Below are positions 1 to 8,900 of a stretch of DNA of 25,024 bases, in pieces (the first letter of the stretch is position 1; every line of letters begins with the position of its first letter). Position numbers and translations under genes: made by a program. The notes beneath the pieces are model-generated. The model made no database searches. It was not told the origin of the DNA and saw only the letters and a program-made list of their open reading frames with translations. This DNA is from a virus: IMG/VR virus record IMGVR_UViG_3300028196_000081, positions 1-25,024 of that record. One strand, given 5' to 3'.

Positions 1-35
1 CCAACTCCAGAAGTAAACTTTGGGTTATTTATCAT
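1..35 (-). CDS. Start of next gene, cut by window edge (portal by synteny?)
   Basis: An ATG at 35-33 begins 2 nt after the terminase stop codon and stays open to the left edge, giving MINNPKFTSGV and a partial codon. The tight spacing fits the same leftward operon. In many tailed phages the gene after the large terminase encodes the portal protein, so that is the best guess from gene order alone. The eleven visible residues carry no diagnostic motif, so the assignment is inference. Confidence 0.4.
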   Translation of the reverse strand, partial: MINNPKFTSGV

Positions 36-37
36 AT

Positions 38-2254
38 CTATGTAATAATTTCACTAACAAAACCTTTGTTACTGTATTTTGCAAAGTTAATATTTATTTG
101 ATTACGTTTTTTTACTTCTCTATTCTTGTTACTCTGATTTGCCATTATAGCGAACCCCGAACTAACAGTCGCATCAAACTTTGTTCTATTATTAATATCA
201 TAGTTCGACCAGTCTAATAATGTTCTATTAAAAAACATATTACCACATGATCCAAAATCAACATCTTCTTGATTATTTATAATACCTACATTATTCTCTA
301 TATAACTTTCTATAGCTTCAGCATGTACAGATATTACAGCAGAAGATGAAGGAATTCCACCTAATTCTTTTTCTGACTTTGATAAAATATTTTTATGCTT
401 GTCTGGTCTATTTAAAGAGAAAGGGCGATAACCTCTTTCTTTTAAATAATATAACAGACGAGGCTTATTGTTTTCTACTAATATTGGCATGCCATAAAAA
501 TGTAAAGCCATTAAAACATCTTCGTAAAATATTTCAGCCGTTGGTGGTCTTGATATATATTCTAAAAAAAACATATTAGTTGGGCCATCATCCATGTGAA
601 ACTTAGTCATTCCGTGTAGCGCTCCTTTTGAGCCTCCACCACCTACCGTTCCAGAAATATCATATGAGTCACATCCAAAAGAACCCATGTGTATATTTCC
701 TGGAAATCTTTTTGACCCTTTCACAATCACGTTATTAACTAAAGCAGTGTTTGGAATCCATGAATTAAAAAACCTACCTTTATTGTCTGGAGCCCAAACA
801 ACTTCAGTATCTCTTTCTCCATTCTTCCAATAAAAATTACCTCTCATTATATTGCTTTTTATAGCGAAAGAATCATTGTAATCTATTTGCTCATATAATC
901 TAGTAAGATTGAATAGTGTGTTTTTTGATTCATCACGAAAGGCATGTGATTCTGTTTTAGGAAACTGTCTATAGAATTCATTTAAAGCGTCTGGATCATT
1001 CTTTAACCCTTCAACCTCATTCTCCCAACTATCTAAAACTCCAGCCTCTATTATATCTCCATAAGAATCTTTAACTTGTTTTGTAGGTGTGTTAAATACA
1101 GGAAATCCATATTCATCTATATACCCTTCAAAGTTCCACTCCATTGGTATAAACAAACTGTAAAGACCAGACTGTGTTTGTCCATTTTTATTTCTTTGTG
1201 TAGCGTCTGAGTTTTCGTATAGTTTTTTAAAGTTTTCTCCACCTTTATCCAATGCATTAGATGTTGAACCCATCATGCATTTACCTATAACTCGTGAACC
1301 TAATCTTAATGTTGTTTTTGTAACCCTCCAGTTGTTGAGGATGTTTTCTGGTTTTTCCCATTTACCCGCTTCGTCGTGGACGAGGAGGGAAAGCTTCTCT
1401 CCATCATAGGAGTTATCTCCCGTGTTTTTCCAGTCGATCGTGGTGTCCAGTCCTTCCATCTCTTGAGGTCTGTCTTTTGAATCGAATCTTTTTCTGGTGA
1501 ATTTTGATGCGGGAACCCTATAGGCAAGTTCTGTCTTTGGTCTATCCATACCGTCCTGTATTGGTCTGAAAAAGAATGGATAATTGATTGAAATTGGTAC
1601 CACTTTATCTGTGAACATCTTCTTCGCATCGGCTCCAGATTTGGACAGTATCCCGTACCGTGAATCGGAAGATATGGTTGCCAAATTAACCGTCTCTGCG
1701 GATGCCATAAACGAAAAACCTGAACGTCTATTCTTGAGATAGCACATTCCATAACATCGTTTGTCTGCTTTACAAGCTTCCCAGAATATAAAGAATAATC
1801 TGTTTGCTTCCCTAAACTCTGGGTTCCCAATGTCAATTTTAGTCCACTGCAAGTACATGTAATGAGTGCCAGTAATATAAGTGCTAACGCCTTTATTTTT
1901 AAACCAATAACCCTCTTCACGCTTTTTAAATTCACTATCTATGTATTTATGCCACTTTATTTTAAAATCATCTGGTAAATCTCTCCAGTCAAATATACTC
2001 TTTATTGTCTTGAGTTCTTTTGGATAATCTTTTCTAGTCCACTTTTTTGTGTTTTCAACATCTAATGGTTTTGGCAATGCAATAATCAGGCCTTGAATAG
2101 AATAAATGTCGCCTATTTCTCCTGTTTTACTTATAACAATAACATCATACTCTTTATTATACCCATATGACCACAATTTTTTTTTATTGCGCTCTTTTAA
2201 AACCTTTTCAGGTATAATGTTTTTTACTACAGAGTATAGGGTTTGTTTATACAT
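38..2254 (-). CDS. terL: Terminase large subunit (packaging ATPase/nuclease)
   Basis: This 738-residue protein is the likely DNA-packaging motor: an ATPase that pumps DNA into the prohead and a nuclease that cuts the concatemer. A Walker A-like segment KNRRSGFS lies at residues 174-181. It lacks the usual GK[ST] but resembles the deviant lambda gpA type, where the lysine starts the motif. Walker B is LSLLVHDE at 288-295, ending in the Asp-Glu pair. The C-terminal half has an RNase H-like nuclease pattern: FGCDSYD around D529, ILVEN around E594, and a later acidic TKFD. The length is somewhat above the usual 400-650 residues because of an N-terminal extension of about 120 residues. It follows a probable small-terminase gene with a 1-nt TAATG overlap, which supports the start. 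The fold and role are well supported; the exact catalytic residues are inferred by eye. Confidence 0.93.
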   Translation of the reverse strand: MYKQTLYSVVKNIIPEKVLKERNKKKLWSYGYNKEYDVIVISKTGEIGDIYSIQGLIIALPKPLDVENTKKWTRKDYPKELKTIKSIFDWRDLPDDFKIKWHKYIDSEFKKREEGYWFKNKGVSTYITGTHYMYLQWTKIDIGNPEFREANRLFFIFWEACKADKRCYGMCYLKNRRSGFSFMASAETVNLATISSDSRYGILSKSGADAKKMFTDKVVPISINYPFFFRPIQDGMDRPKTELAYRVPASKFTRKRFDSKDRPQEMEGLDTTIDWKNTGDNSYDGEKLSLLVHDEAGKWEKPENILNNWRVTKTTLRLGSRVIGKCMMGSTSNALDKGGENFKKLYENSDATQRNKNGQTQSGLYSLFIPMEWNFEGYIDEYGFPVFNTPTKQVKDSYGDIIEAGVLDSWENEVEGLKNDPDALNEFYRQFPKTESHAFRDESKNTLFNLTRLYEQIDYNDSFAIKSNIMRGNFYWKNGERDTEVVWAPDNKGRFFNSWIPNTALVNNVIVKGSKRFPGNIHMGSFGCDSYDISGTVGGGGSKGALHGMTKFHMDDGPTNMFFLEYISRPPTAEIFYEDVLMALHFYGMPILVENNKPRLLYYLKERGYRPFSLNRPDKHKNILSKSEKELGGIPSSSAVISVHAEAIESYIENNVGIINNQEDVDFGSCGNMFFNRTLLDWSNYDINNRTKFDATVSSGFAIMANQSNKNREVKKRNQININFAKYSNKGFVSEIIT

Positions 2255-2532
2255 TACTTAGATCTTCTTTCAGCAAAACCACTAAAGCTTTCTTTTTCAT
2301 CTTTAATAGGCTTATTTTCAATATAACTTTTTTCTTGCTCTATTCTAGACAATATTTCAAACGCATCAAATATAGCTAGCTTTTTTGTTGCTGCCGCATT
2401 CTTTAACCTATCCGCAGATACATCATCCTCTGTCCCTGTAACAATTTTTTCTTTCGCTACATTTATTAGTTCATTTACCGCATCATGACCTGCCTGTATT
2501 ATTCTTTTTTTTATTTCATTTGTGTCATTCAT
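2254..2532 (-). CDS. terS: Probable terminase small subunit
   Basis: This 92-residue, largely helical, charged protein is encoded directly upstream of terL and shares one base with it (TAATG). Small terminase subunits recognise the packaging site and hand DNA to the large subunit. The central segment ADRLKNAAATKKLAIFDAFE (about residues 40-59) followed by a Glu/Lys-rich helix is a pattern I associate with marine phage genes next to terL. No clear helix-turn-helix could be assigned with certainty. The call rests mainly on position, size and helical character. An unrelated packaging accessory protein is the alternative. It overlaps the upstream gene by 8 nt. Confidence 0.55.
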   Translation of the reverse strand: MNDTNEIKKRIIQAGHDAVNELINVAKEKIVTGTEDDVSADRLKNAAATKKLAIFDAFEILSRIEQEKSYIENKPIKDEKESFSGFAERRSK

Positions 2533-2797
2533 CTTCTAATTCTTTTTGTAATGCAGCTAAAGCTCTCCAAGCTACCTTTGCAGTATGACGAATGCCGTCA
2601 CTATCAATAGTCCCTGCGTCTATTAAGTGCCTAGTTAAAGCATCAAAATCATCATTAGACTTATTTCTATCCCAATGAAGAGGTTTGTCTGGATGGTGTT
2701 GTTTGTTTCCAGCTAAGGAAACTTTTGACACCTCTAGTATAGCTAAAGGAAAATACTTTAAAACACCAGTATAAACTGGTCTTTCTTTTCTATTCAT
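2525..2797 (-). CDS. dATP/dGTP diphosphohydrolase-like small protein (DUF5664 type)
   Basis: This 90-residue helical protein resembles the phage family formerly called DUF5664, now linked to dATP/dGTP diphosphohydrolase N-terminal domains. Supporting features are the N-terminal KYFPLAILEVSKVSLAGNKQ, a Trp after a His/Pro-rich stretch (W42), Arg-His at 56-57 followed by an acidic patch with D65, and H71 in a helix HTAKVAWRALAALQKELE. His and Asp residues of this kind would bind a divalent metal for nucleotide pyrophosphate hydrolysis in the cytoplasm. In the family such proteins alter purine dNTP pools. Its place beside the terminase genes is common in marine phages. The family match is by eye, and activity in this short version is inference. 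It starts 4 nt after the upstream stop. Confidence 0.6.
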   Translation of the reverse strand: MNRKERPVYTGVLKYFPLAILEVSKVSLAGNKQHHPDKPLHWDRNKSNDDFDALTRHLIDAGTIDSDGIRHTAKVAWRALAALQKELEDE

Positions 2798-2801
2798 AAA
2801 T

Positions 2802-3362
2802 TTAACTTAAAATTGTACACACATCTTTAGTCCTCATTCTGTATAAAGTCTCGTTATTTACAACAAATTTATACTCACTGTCTTTACTAAAGTTTATTTT
2901 GGAATCTTCTTCAACACCCATACCTCTCAGCGAGTTGTTTGAGTACACAACAATACCTGTGTTTTCTTCATGACCTTCTTGATGAAGGTATTTGTTCTCA
3001 ATGGATATAGGTTTAACAAAACAAAAATCATCTACTGAATTCCATTTCTCTCCATTATGATATAGGTAAAATTGACTTGGATCTATAAAATAGATATTGT
3101 CTTTAAAGAAGTTGGGAGACTTTCTTGGCCTCCCTTTCATATCATAATATATTCTAAAAACATTATGATGTACTACAATAATATCGCCTTTCTTTATATC
3201 TCCTTCGTAATAATTAGGGACACCAATAACCTCAGCGAATCTATTTACATTTTCGTGATTTTCTACAGTGGAATTAATTATAATCGTTTCCCCTGCAATC
3301 TCTATTGTATTTTTATATTCGCTTCCTTTTGGTTTAATTAAAAAGAAGAAAGGTGATTTCAT
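2802..3362 (-). CDS. Tandem GroES-like (co-chaperonin-fold) protein
   Basis: This 186-residue protein looks like two GroES-type beta-barrels in a row. In the first half, AGETIIIN (23-30) followed by a polar loop and AEVIGVP (43-49) lines up with the GroES mobile loop (IVL motif) and the following GEVxxVG strand. KKGDIIVVHHN (57-67) matches the GroES VGDxVxF strand. In the second half, ENTGIVVYSN (133-142), a Gly-rich turn, KINFSKDSEYKFVV (155-168) and LYRMRTKDVCTIL (173-185) match the barrel end and C-terminal strand of Cpn10. Fused Cpn10 domains are known from plastid Cpn20. It lies about 18 kb from the phage groES-groEL pair and near the terminase, so a role in capsid assembly is possible. 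The upstream gene overlaps it by one base (TAATG). The fold call is by eye; function is unproven. Confidence 0.6.
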   Translation of the reverse strand: MKSPFFFLIKPKGSEYKNTIEIAGETIIINSTVENHENVNRFAEVIGVPNYYEGDIKKGDIIVVHHNVFRIYYDMKGRPRKSPNFFKDNIYFIDPSQFYLYHNGEKWNSVDDFCFVKPISIENKYLHQEGHEENTGIVVYSNNSLRGMGVEEDSKINFSKDSEYKFVVNNETLYRMRTKDVCTILS

Positions 3363-3586
3363 TAAAAGTTTATGTTATACTCTACGCAAACAGGAACATT
3401 TTTATTAAATGATTTCCAGGGAACAACTTCGTCTTTACTTTTTATATAAATAACATAGGATTCTTGGTCTATGTTATACTCTATTAAAAATATAGTGTAA
3501 TTACCACTCAAGACATCTTGCCCTACAATATAGTGCATCGCACTAGATTTATAGTCTGTTCCTATAGATATCTTACGTATTTGCAT
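3362..3586 (-). CDS. Conserved phage protein of unknown function
   Basis: This 74-residue protein begins MQIRKISIGTDYKSSAMHYI and ends VPVCVEYNINF. The mix of alternating hydrophobic residues and glycine turns suggests a small beta-rich domain. I recognise the KISIGTDYK...MHY...EYNI pattern as recurring in marine Bacteroidetes phage genomes near coiled-coil and terminase genes, but I know no function. There is no signal peptide or membrane segment. It sits 1 nt after the coiled-coil gene and overlaps the tandem GroES-like gene by one base, so translation is probably coupled. Confidence 0.7.
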   Translation of the reverse strand: MQIRKISIGTDYKSSAMHYIVGQDVLSGNYTIFLIEYNIDQESYVIYIKSKDEVVPWKSFNKNVPVCVEYNINF

Positions 3587-3587
3587 A

Positions 3588-3827
3588 CTACTTAGACTCT
3601 TCTTCTTTAATATCTTCGTACTCCCCTGTAGAAATGTTTACAGTAACTTTACCATATTCTTTTTCAAGCTCGTCTTGAATCCCTCTAAGTTGGTTTTGTA
3701 GTTCCACACCATTATGAATTAATGAGTGCTTTTGAGTTTCTAAATTACCAATTTGTAATTGATTCTGGTTAATAGTGTTAACCTGTTCTTGCAATTGTTT
3801 TAATTGCTCTTCTGTAATCTTTGCCAT
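3588..3827 (-). CDS. Small coiled-coil protein
   Basis: This 79-residue protein is mostly one amphipathic helix: residues 3-55 are rich in Glu, Gln, Leu and Asn with heptad spacing (for example EEQLKQLQEQVNTINQNQLQ). The last 25 residues are acidic (EDIKEEESK) with a short beta-like KVTVNISTGEY stretch. It has no membrane segment. Such short coiled-coil proteins are frequent in marine phages just upstream of the packaging genes, with unknown role; scaffolding or chaperone functions are guesses. It is the first gene after a clear Bacteroidetes-type -7 box (3859-3866), so it probably leads the packaging operon. Confidence 0.75.
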   Translation of the reverse strand: MAKITEEQLKQLQEQVNTINQNQLQIGNLETQKHSLIHNGVELQNQLRGIQDELEKEYGKVTVNISTGEYEDIKEEESK

Positions 3828-3858
3828 TATATTTAATTTAATTAATATTAATTAGTTA

Positions 3859-3866
3859 CAAATATA
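3859..3866 (-). promoter_or_regulatory. Bacteroidetes-type -7 promoter box for the packaging operon
   Basis: Read on the minus strand this is TATATTTG, an exact match to the Bacteroidetes sigma-ABfr -7 consensus TAnnTTTG, 32 nt upstream of the coiled-coil gene start. A convincing -33 TTG is not visible at the usual distance. The gap at 3828-3885 holds this box plus AT-rich sequence and no terminator that I can see. Confidence 0.55.
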
Positions 3867-3885
3867 CAAATAATTTTTATTAGAT

Positions 3886-5592
3886 TTAAACACTCATATT
3901 TATAGATGCAAAACCATAAGTAGTTCCCATTGGGTTACTTGTAACTACTTTCCTCCATGTTGAGCTGTCGGCTGATAACCAAGTGCTAGATGCGCCGTAG
4001 CTAGTTCCATTTATAACTAAGTTGCTAAAAGATGGTTTTGTAAACATAAATTTTATATATAAATAATCAGTTGAGGATTGGTCTTGAAACCAAACACCAG
4101 CTATTGTATTACCATCGAAATTATAGCTAGTCATCGAACCCATGCTTGGAAAATAATTCGAAGTGCTACCATATCCATAAGCCATAGTGCTATAAATCTG
4201 GTCAGATCTAACAGTTATAGTTGCGCTAAAATCATATGATGCAGGAACTGTAAAAGTTTTTTGAGCACCATAGTGAATGGTTGAGCCCTGTCTCATCACG
4301 GCTTTATACCTGTAAGTGGTGCTAGCTGTTAACGGAACTGCACCTTCACTTATAGTTGATGAAACTGTTCCAGTTGTAGTTGAAACACCCTGTAGTTGAT
4401 TCCATTGATTACCAGTGGAATTAGTTATGTTTCCATTAGCATCGGTTGCAACAGAAGGAGGATAAGTGTAGCTGTTGTTATTGTAAACTATACCTGACTC
4501 ATTACTAACCCCAGTAGTGTTAGCGTTTACTATATTACTATACGTAGTACCTGCTGCGTTTGTTGCGTATGCTCTAAATGAATTAGGTGTTGTTCCAAAT
4601 GAGCTCTTAGTTAAACTACCAGTGAAACTAGTTGTTGTTACGTTAGACGCGTCATTTGTTGTTACTGTACCATTTGTAGAGACAGTGCTAGATACACTTT
4701 CTGAAAATACGCCTGTTACATCTATAGTGCTATCATCTTCAGGAACATGAGTTACACCAGTGTCACCTATTATGAACTGAGAAGTGTTTGTTTGACCCAA
4801 CATTACAGCAAATCCTTTTGCAGATATAGTACCTTCAGTTGTAAAATCATCAGTTAATCCTTTGCTTGTTACGTTACCACTCATAGCAAGGCTACTTATG
4901 TTTACAGTTAAGGTGCTAGCTGATATGCTTGGCGTTATACCTGGATTATCAGATATAACTTGATTACCTGGACAGCTCACGGAAAACCACCACCCTGTTC
5001 CTTCTAATGGCGCGTTAACATTCATATTAGCTGTTGAGGCTGACGTGTTTTTATTAAACTCTATATAACCTCTTCCTCCCGTGTAAATACCTCCTTGATT
5101 ATTCACATATACTTCTACAGTGTTATTTCCAAGTGCGGTTCTTAAATCGTTAGTTTGATTAGCTGCTCCTACATACCCATCATAATTACCAGAAGAACTC
5201 CCACTAATGTAAGTGTTCCCGTTCCAAGTAAATTCAAACCTATCAGGAATGCTATAGGCTTGGTAGTCTATTCTAATGATACCAGTTGTTGTTCCTAAAT
5301 TCACAGGATAATTAAACTCACCAAATTCTCCTGACACATAAGCTAAATTACACGCTGGTGCCGCAAAATCATGATCGTAAGAATAAAACTCACCCATACC
5401 ATAACCAGGGTCATTATCAGGGTGAGAAGGACTTATGGCGTTTGTAACATCATAATTTTCAGCGCCACCACCTAGAGTAACCTCTTTTAAGCTGTATGGG
5501 CCATAACTAGTATCTACGTCAGTATAGTCGTTTTCTAATTTTTCAGCCGCTATAGCCGCTAAACTTAAACTTCCAGTTGCAGGTACTGCCAT
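3886..5592 (-). CDS. Tail-tip/adhesin-like structural protein
   Basis: This 568-residue protein starts MAVPATGSLSLAAIAAEK and continues with short motifs typical of a Bacteroidetes phage tail or adhesin N-terminus, ending GMGEFYSYDHDF around residue 70. The remainder is rich in Ser, Thr, Gly and Asn with repeated beta-strand patterns. Segments such as FRAYATNAAGTTYSNIV and TASTTYRYKAVMRQGSTIHY look like fibronectin III/Ig-type strands found in Bacteroidetes surface proteins. It is probably a virion surface protein that contacts the host envelope. There is no signal peptide, as expected for a virion protein assembled in the cytoplasm. It starts 1 nt after the small tail gene upstream. The receptor is unknown. 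Confidence 0.7.
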   Translation of the reverse strand: MAVPATGSLSLAAIAAEKLENDYTDVDTSYGPYSLKEVTLGGGAENYDVTNAISPSHPDNDPGYGMGEFYSYDHDFAAPACNLAYVSGEFGEFNYPVNLGTTTGIIRIDYQAYSIPDRFEFTWNGNTYISGSSSGNYDGYVGAANQTNDLRTALGNNTVEVYVNNQGGIYTGGRGYIEFNKNTSASTANMNVNAPLEGTGWWFSVSCPGNQVISDNPGITPSISASTLTVNISSLAMSGNVTSKGLTDDFTTEGTISAKGFAVMLGQTNTSQFIIGDTGVTHVPEDDSTIDVTGVFSESVSSTVSTNGTVTTNDASNVTTTSFTGSLTKSSFGTTPNSFRAYATNAAGTTYSNIVNANTTGVSNESGIVYNNNSYTYPPSVATDANGNITNSTGNQWNQLQGVSTTTGTVSSTISEGAVPLTASTTYRYKAVMRQGSTIHYGAQKTFTVPASYDFSATITVRSDQIYSTMAYGYGSTSNYFPSMGSMTSYNFDGNTIAGVWFQDQSSTDYLYIKFMFTKPSFSNLVINGTSYGASSTWLSADSSTWRKVVTSNPMGTTYGFASINMSV

Positions 5593-5593
5593 A

Positions 5594-5908
5594 TTATTCC
5601 CAAGGTTTTATCATGCCTACATTTGTAGGTTGCTTCATGTTGTTTATAAAATCTTCTAAATGATTTTTGTGTCCTTGATGGATAAGATGACCTTCTACCC
5701 AACCAATAACTTGATCTTCGGTTATATCTTCAAAAGGAATAAAACCATCCTCGTTTAAAGATACCGTCAAATGTCCCATACTATTATGTGTGTATTCTCC
5801 ATCTACAGCTACCACTTCAAATTCTACTTCAGTTATAACGTCAGATAAATCTCCTAGTGTTGGTGCTCCTTTTAAACCTATTATGTTTGTGTTGTACGTA
5901 ATTGCCAT
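5594..5908 (-). CDS. Small tail-associated protein (DUF7936-like)
   Basis: This 104-residue protein contains VITEVEFEVVAVDGEYTHN, a GHLTVSL strand and the stretch FIPFEDITEDQVIGWVEGHL (about residues 56-75). That last pattern is typical of a small phage family that accompanies tail-fibre genes in cyanophages and other marine phages (DUF7936, from memory). The likely role is as a tail or fibre accessory or chaperone, from position only. It overlaps the giant fibre gene by one base (TAATG), so the two are probably translationally coupled. There is no membrane segment and no cysteine. Confidence 0.65.
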   Translation of the reverse strand: MAITYNTNIIGLKGAPTLGDLSDVITEVEFEVVAVDGEYTHNSMGHLTVSLNEDGFIPFEDITEDQVIGWVEGHLIHQGHKNHLEDFINNMKQPTNVGMIKPWE

Positions 5909-8900
5909 TATTTTATTTGTTTTTTAAGTTGTTCTACTTCTGCTTTTAAGTCTTTTATTGCTTCTATTAGGTATCCAGTTAAGTTACCATAAGCAACTCC
6001 TAATGTACCATCATTATCACTTACAAGTTCAGGTGCTACTTTTTGTATTTCTTGAGCTATAACTCCAGAGCTTGATTCTCCAGTATCTTTTCTATCGAAA
6101 CTAACTCCTCTCATTTGAAGCACTTTACTACCGTCTAATGTTTTTACATTTTCTTTTAATTTAGCATCTGAATAAGCTATAACATCTCCAGCAGCTGTTA
6201 AATCTCCTACAGAACTTATTGTGATCTTATTGCTTATCGTTTCTGATCCGTTATTTGCCGCAGAACCAGTACCTATATAAAAACTAGAATTAGTACCACC
6301 ACCACCCGCTTGGAACCTCCAAGGATAACTAGTAGCAGCCGCACCAGTTGGTCTGTAGAACATCATTGTAGGGTTTTGGTTTGTAGTAGCAGGTAATCTC
6401 ACTTCTGAATTAGCAAAAGTAGAATCTAAAGCAAATTTTGCAGAGCCAGTAAATGTGTAAGTTCCAGAAGCAGTGTCATCTGCATCACTTCTTATAAATG
6501 AACTTGCGTGTAATCCGTCTACATAATCTGCATCCATTCCTGAACCACTACCATCATTTGATGAGTTCCAAACCTCAACTTCTGATGATTGTACATATCC
6601 TACTGGTGTACTAGTAGACCCACTGTCGTTTGAGTATGTCGTTATAGTTCCATCACTTATATGTGCAGTTGCTGTTAACTCTGCATATTGACCATGTCTT
6701 ATATAGATATCAGTTTGAGTGGTATTTACATCTAGTTGACCCACTTCAAGTACAGCCTCAACAGTAGTACCTATTGTAAAGTTGTAAAAAGTTATATCGT
6801 AATTATTATCATTGTTTAGTTGACCTACTATTTTACCAAATGCAGGATATGAATTGTCACTATAACTACTTTGTCTCCCTGCTATTTCTATAACAAACCT
6901 AGTAGATTGAGTTCCTGTAATTCTTGCTATTCTATGACAAAAATCTGTACTAGTCGATGTATTATCTAATGCTCTCCAATTATAAAACTTTGCATCACCG
7001 TCAGAAGAAATACCTTTAGAAAAAGTAATTAGTTCTGATGCAGTATCAGCAGAAGTAGCACTTATGAATGAAGAAGGTGTAAAATTTGCAGATGTCCAAA
7101 CATCATAATAACTACCCCAACCCTCACAACAATCTCTTAATGCTCTTATTTTTATTTTTCCTTCTCCTGTACTATGCCAACCTGTAGATATCTCAAAACC
7201 TAGATTTGCTGTTGGCATTACTTGCAATGTAGCATCGTAAGTGAATGGTCGATCAGAACCAGTACTATACCCACTATAAGCCCAAACACCTGCTCCAAAA
7301 TTACCTCTATATGTACTATCGCTACTAGGAAGATTACTTTGAACATAATCAAAGTTCCCACCTTTACCGCTTGCCGCAGGTATAGAAGGTTTGTTAAGTA
7401 TTAGTGCATCTCCAGATGTAGCGTTCCAATCTGATTGAACATTTTGTTCTGCATTAGTAGGTGCAAAGGTTGTAGGAAGAGCAGAGATATCTACTCCATC
7501 AACCGTAGCATTAGCAGCCATTACAATATTACCTCCAAAAGTTGAAGTACCATTATGACTGACTCTAAATTGCTCTGCTAAACCAGTACTACCACCTGCG
7601 TTATTATTTCCGACAGGGGATGTGTAAACTACAAAAGAACCAGCGCCTTCTTTATCAATGTTGTCTGCATTTGCATCAGGGCCAACCTGTGCTCCTATAC
7701 GGACTTGTGGTGTATAGTTAGCATTAGTATCTGTAAACTTAAAATCTATAAAAGATTGTTGTTGAGCGATGTCACTATTTTCATTATGAAGTGTTAAGAA
7801 ACTTTTACCTGTAGTAGTTCCCCCATTTGTGTCTTCTTTAATTGTAATAAAATCATCAAATTGACCACCGTTTGCTTTAGATACAAAATCTGTATCATTA
7901 CTATCATCTCTCCATGCTGGATTACCAGAAGCATCAGTCTTCCATACTTTATTAGCAACTGCACCTGGCGCTGCAACATAACCTGCAACATTTAATGAGT
8001 TAGCATTCCAAGTATTTGTATCAGTATAGTTTCCACTATGAATATTTGTAGTACCTTGGTCTGTCGTCCAATCTATAATAGCGTTTCCACTAGGAATAGT
8101 TGGAGGCGTTACCCAAGAAAATGAACCATCAGCGTCTGATGCTAAATATTGTCCAGCAGTACCATCACCACTAACATTTAATTCATTAGCTCTTACACCA
8201 TTTGCTTTCAAAGCAAATTGTAAATCATATGGGTCTGCATCTGCACCAGAATTTGTATCTGTCCAATTTACGTTAATACCTTGACCTTCTAAAAACTTCC
8301 ACTCTTTACCATGTGAGATAGTTACCTCTGTACCATCACCATCCTCCACTTGAAAAGTGGTAAGTTGGTTTGTGTTTGTATCAGTATAATTTCCACTGTG
8401 TATATTAGTAGTGCCTTGGTCTGTCGTCCAATCTATGATTGAATTTCCACTAGGTATTGTAGCATTACTAAAAGCAAGCGATCCTAGATCTCTTTTTTCT
8501 ACCTCGTTACTATTCATAACTAAAGCAGTAGCAGATGAAGTATTAGTATCTAAAGTGTGTATTTCTAGTTTACCTTTAACTTGTACATCATCTTGAAATA
8601 TTCTATCTCCTACTTTATCTACTCTTATAATTTTCCATCCTGATATGTAACATGCTCTTGTTCCTGTTCCTGCTCCCCAATTAAATAAAGCCAAAGGAGA
8701 AAAATAAGTAGCGTTTGTTTCAAATGCACCTGTGTTTGAAGCATGATGCCCTGTAATATATCCACTAACTTTTGTCCAAGTAGTAGTTGGGTTTTGATTT
8801 GACATTACCCAATATCCATAAGAACCAGGGTTACCTAATCCAGAATCAGGTGCTGTACGGTCTGCTTCTAAATCAGCGGAGCCCATATAATGGGTTTGTC

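Noticed and set aside
1306-1935. 209-residue minus-strand frame inside terL
   Set aside because: It overlaps the terminase in another frame over conserved Walker A/B regions and its protein has no family pattern; the terminase frame explains this DNA.
3840-3853. 14-bp perfect palindrome AATTAATATTAATT near the packaging promoter
   Set aside because: It is pure A/T in an AT-rich gap, so it is expected by chance; noted only because it lies just after the -7 box.
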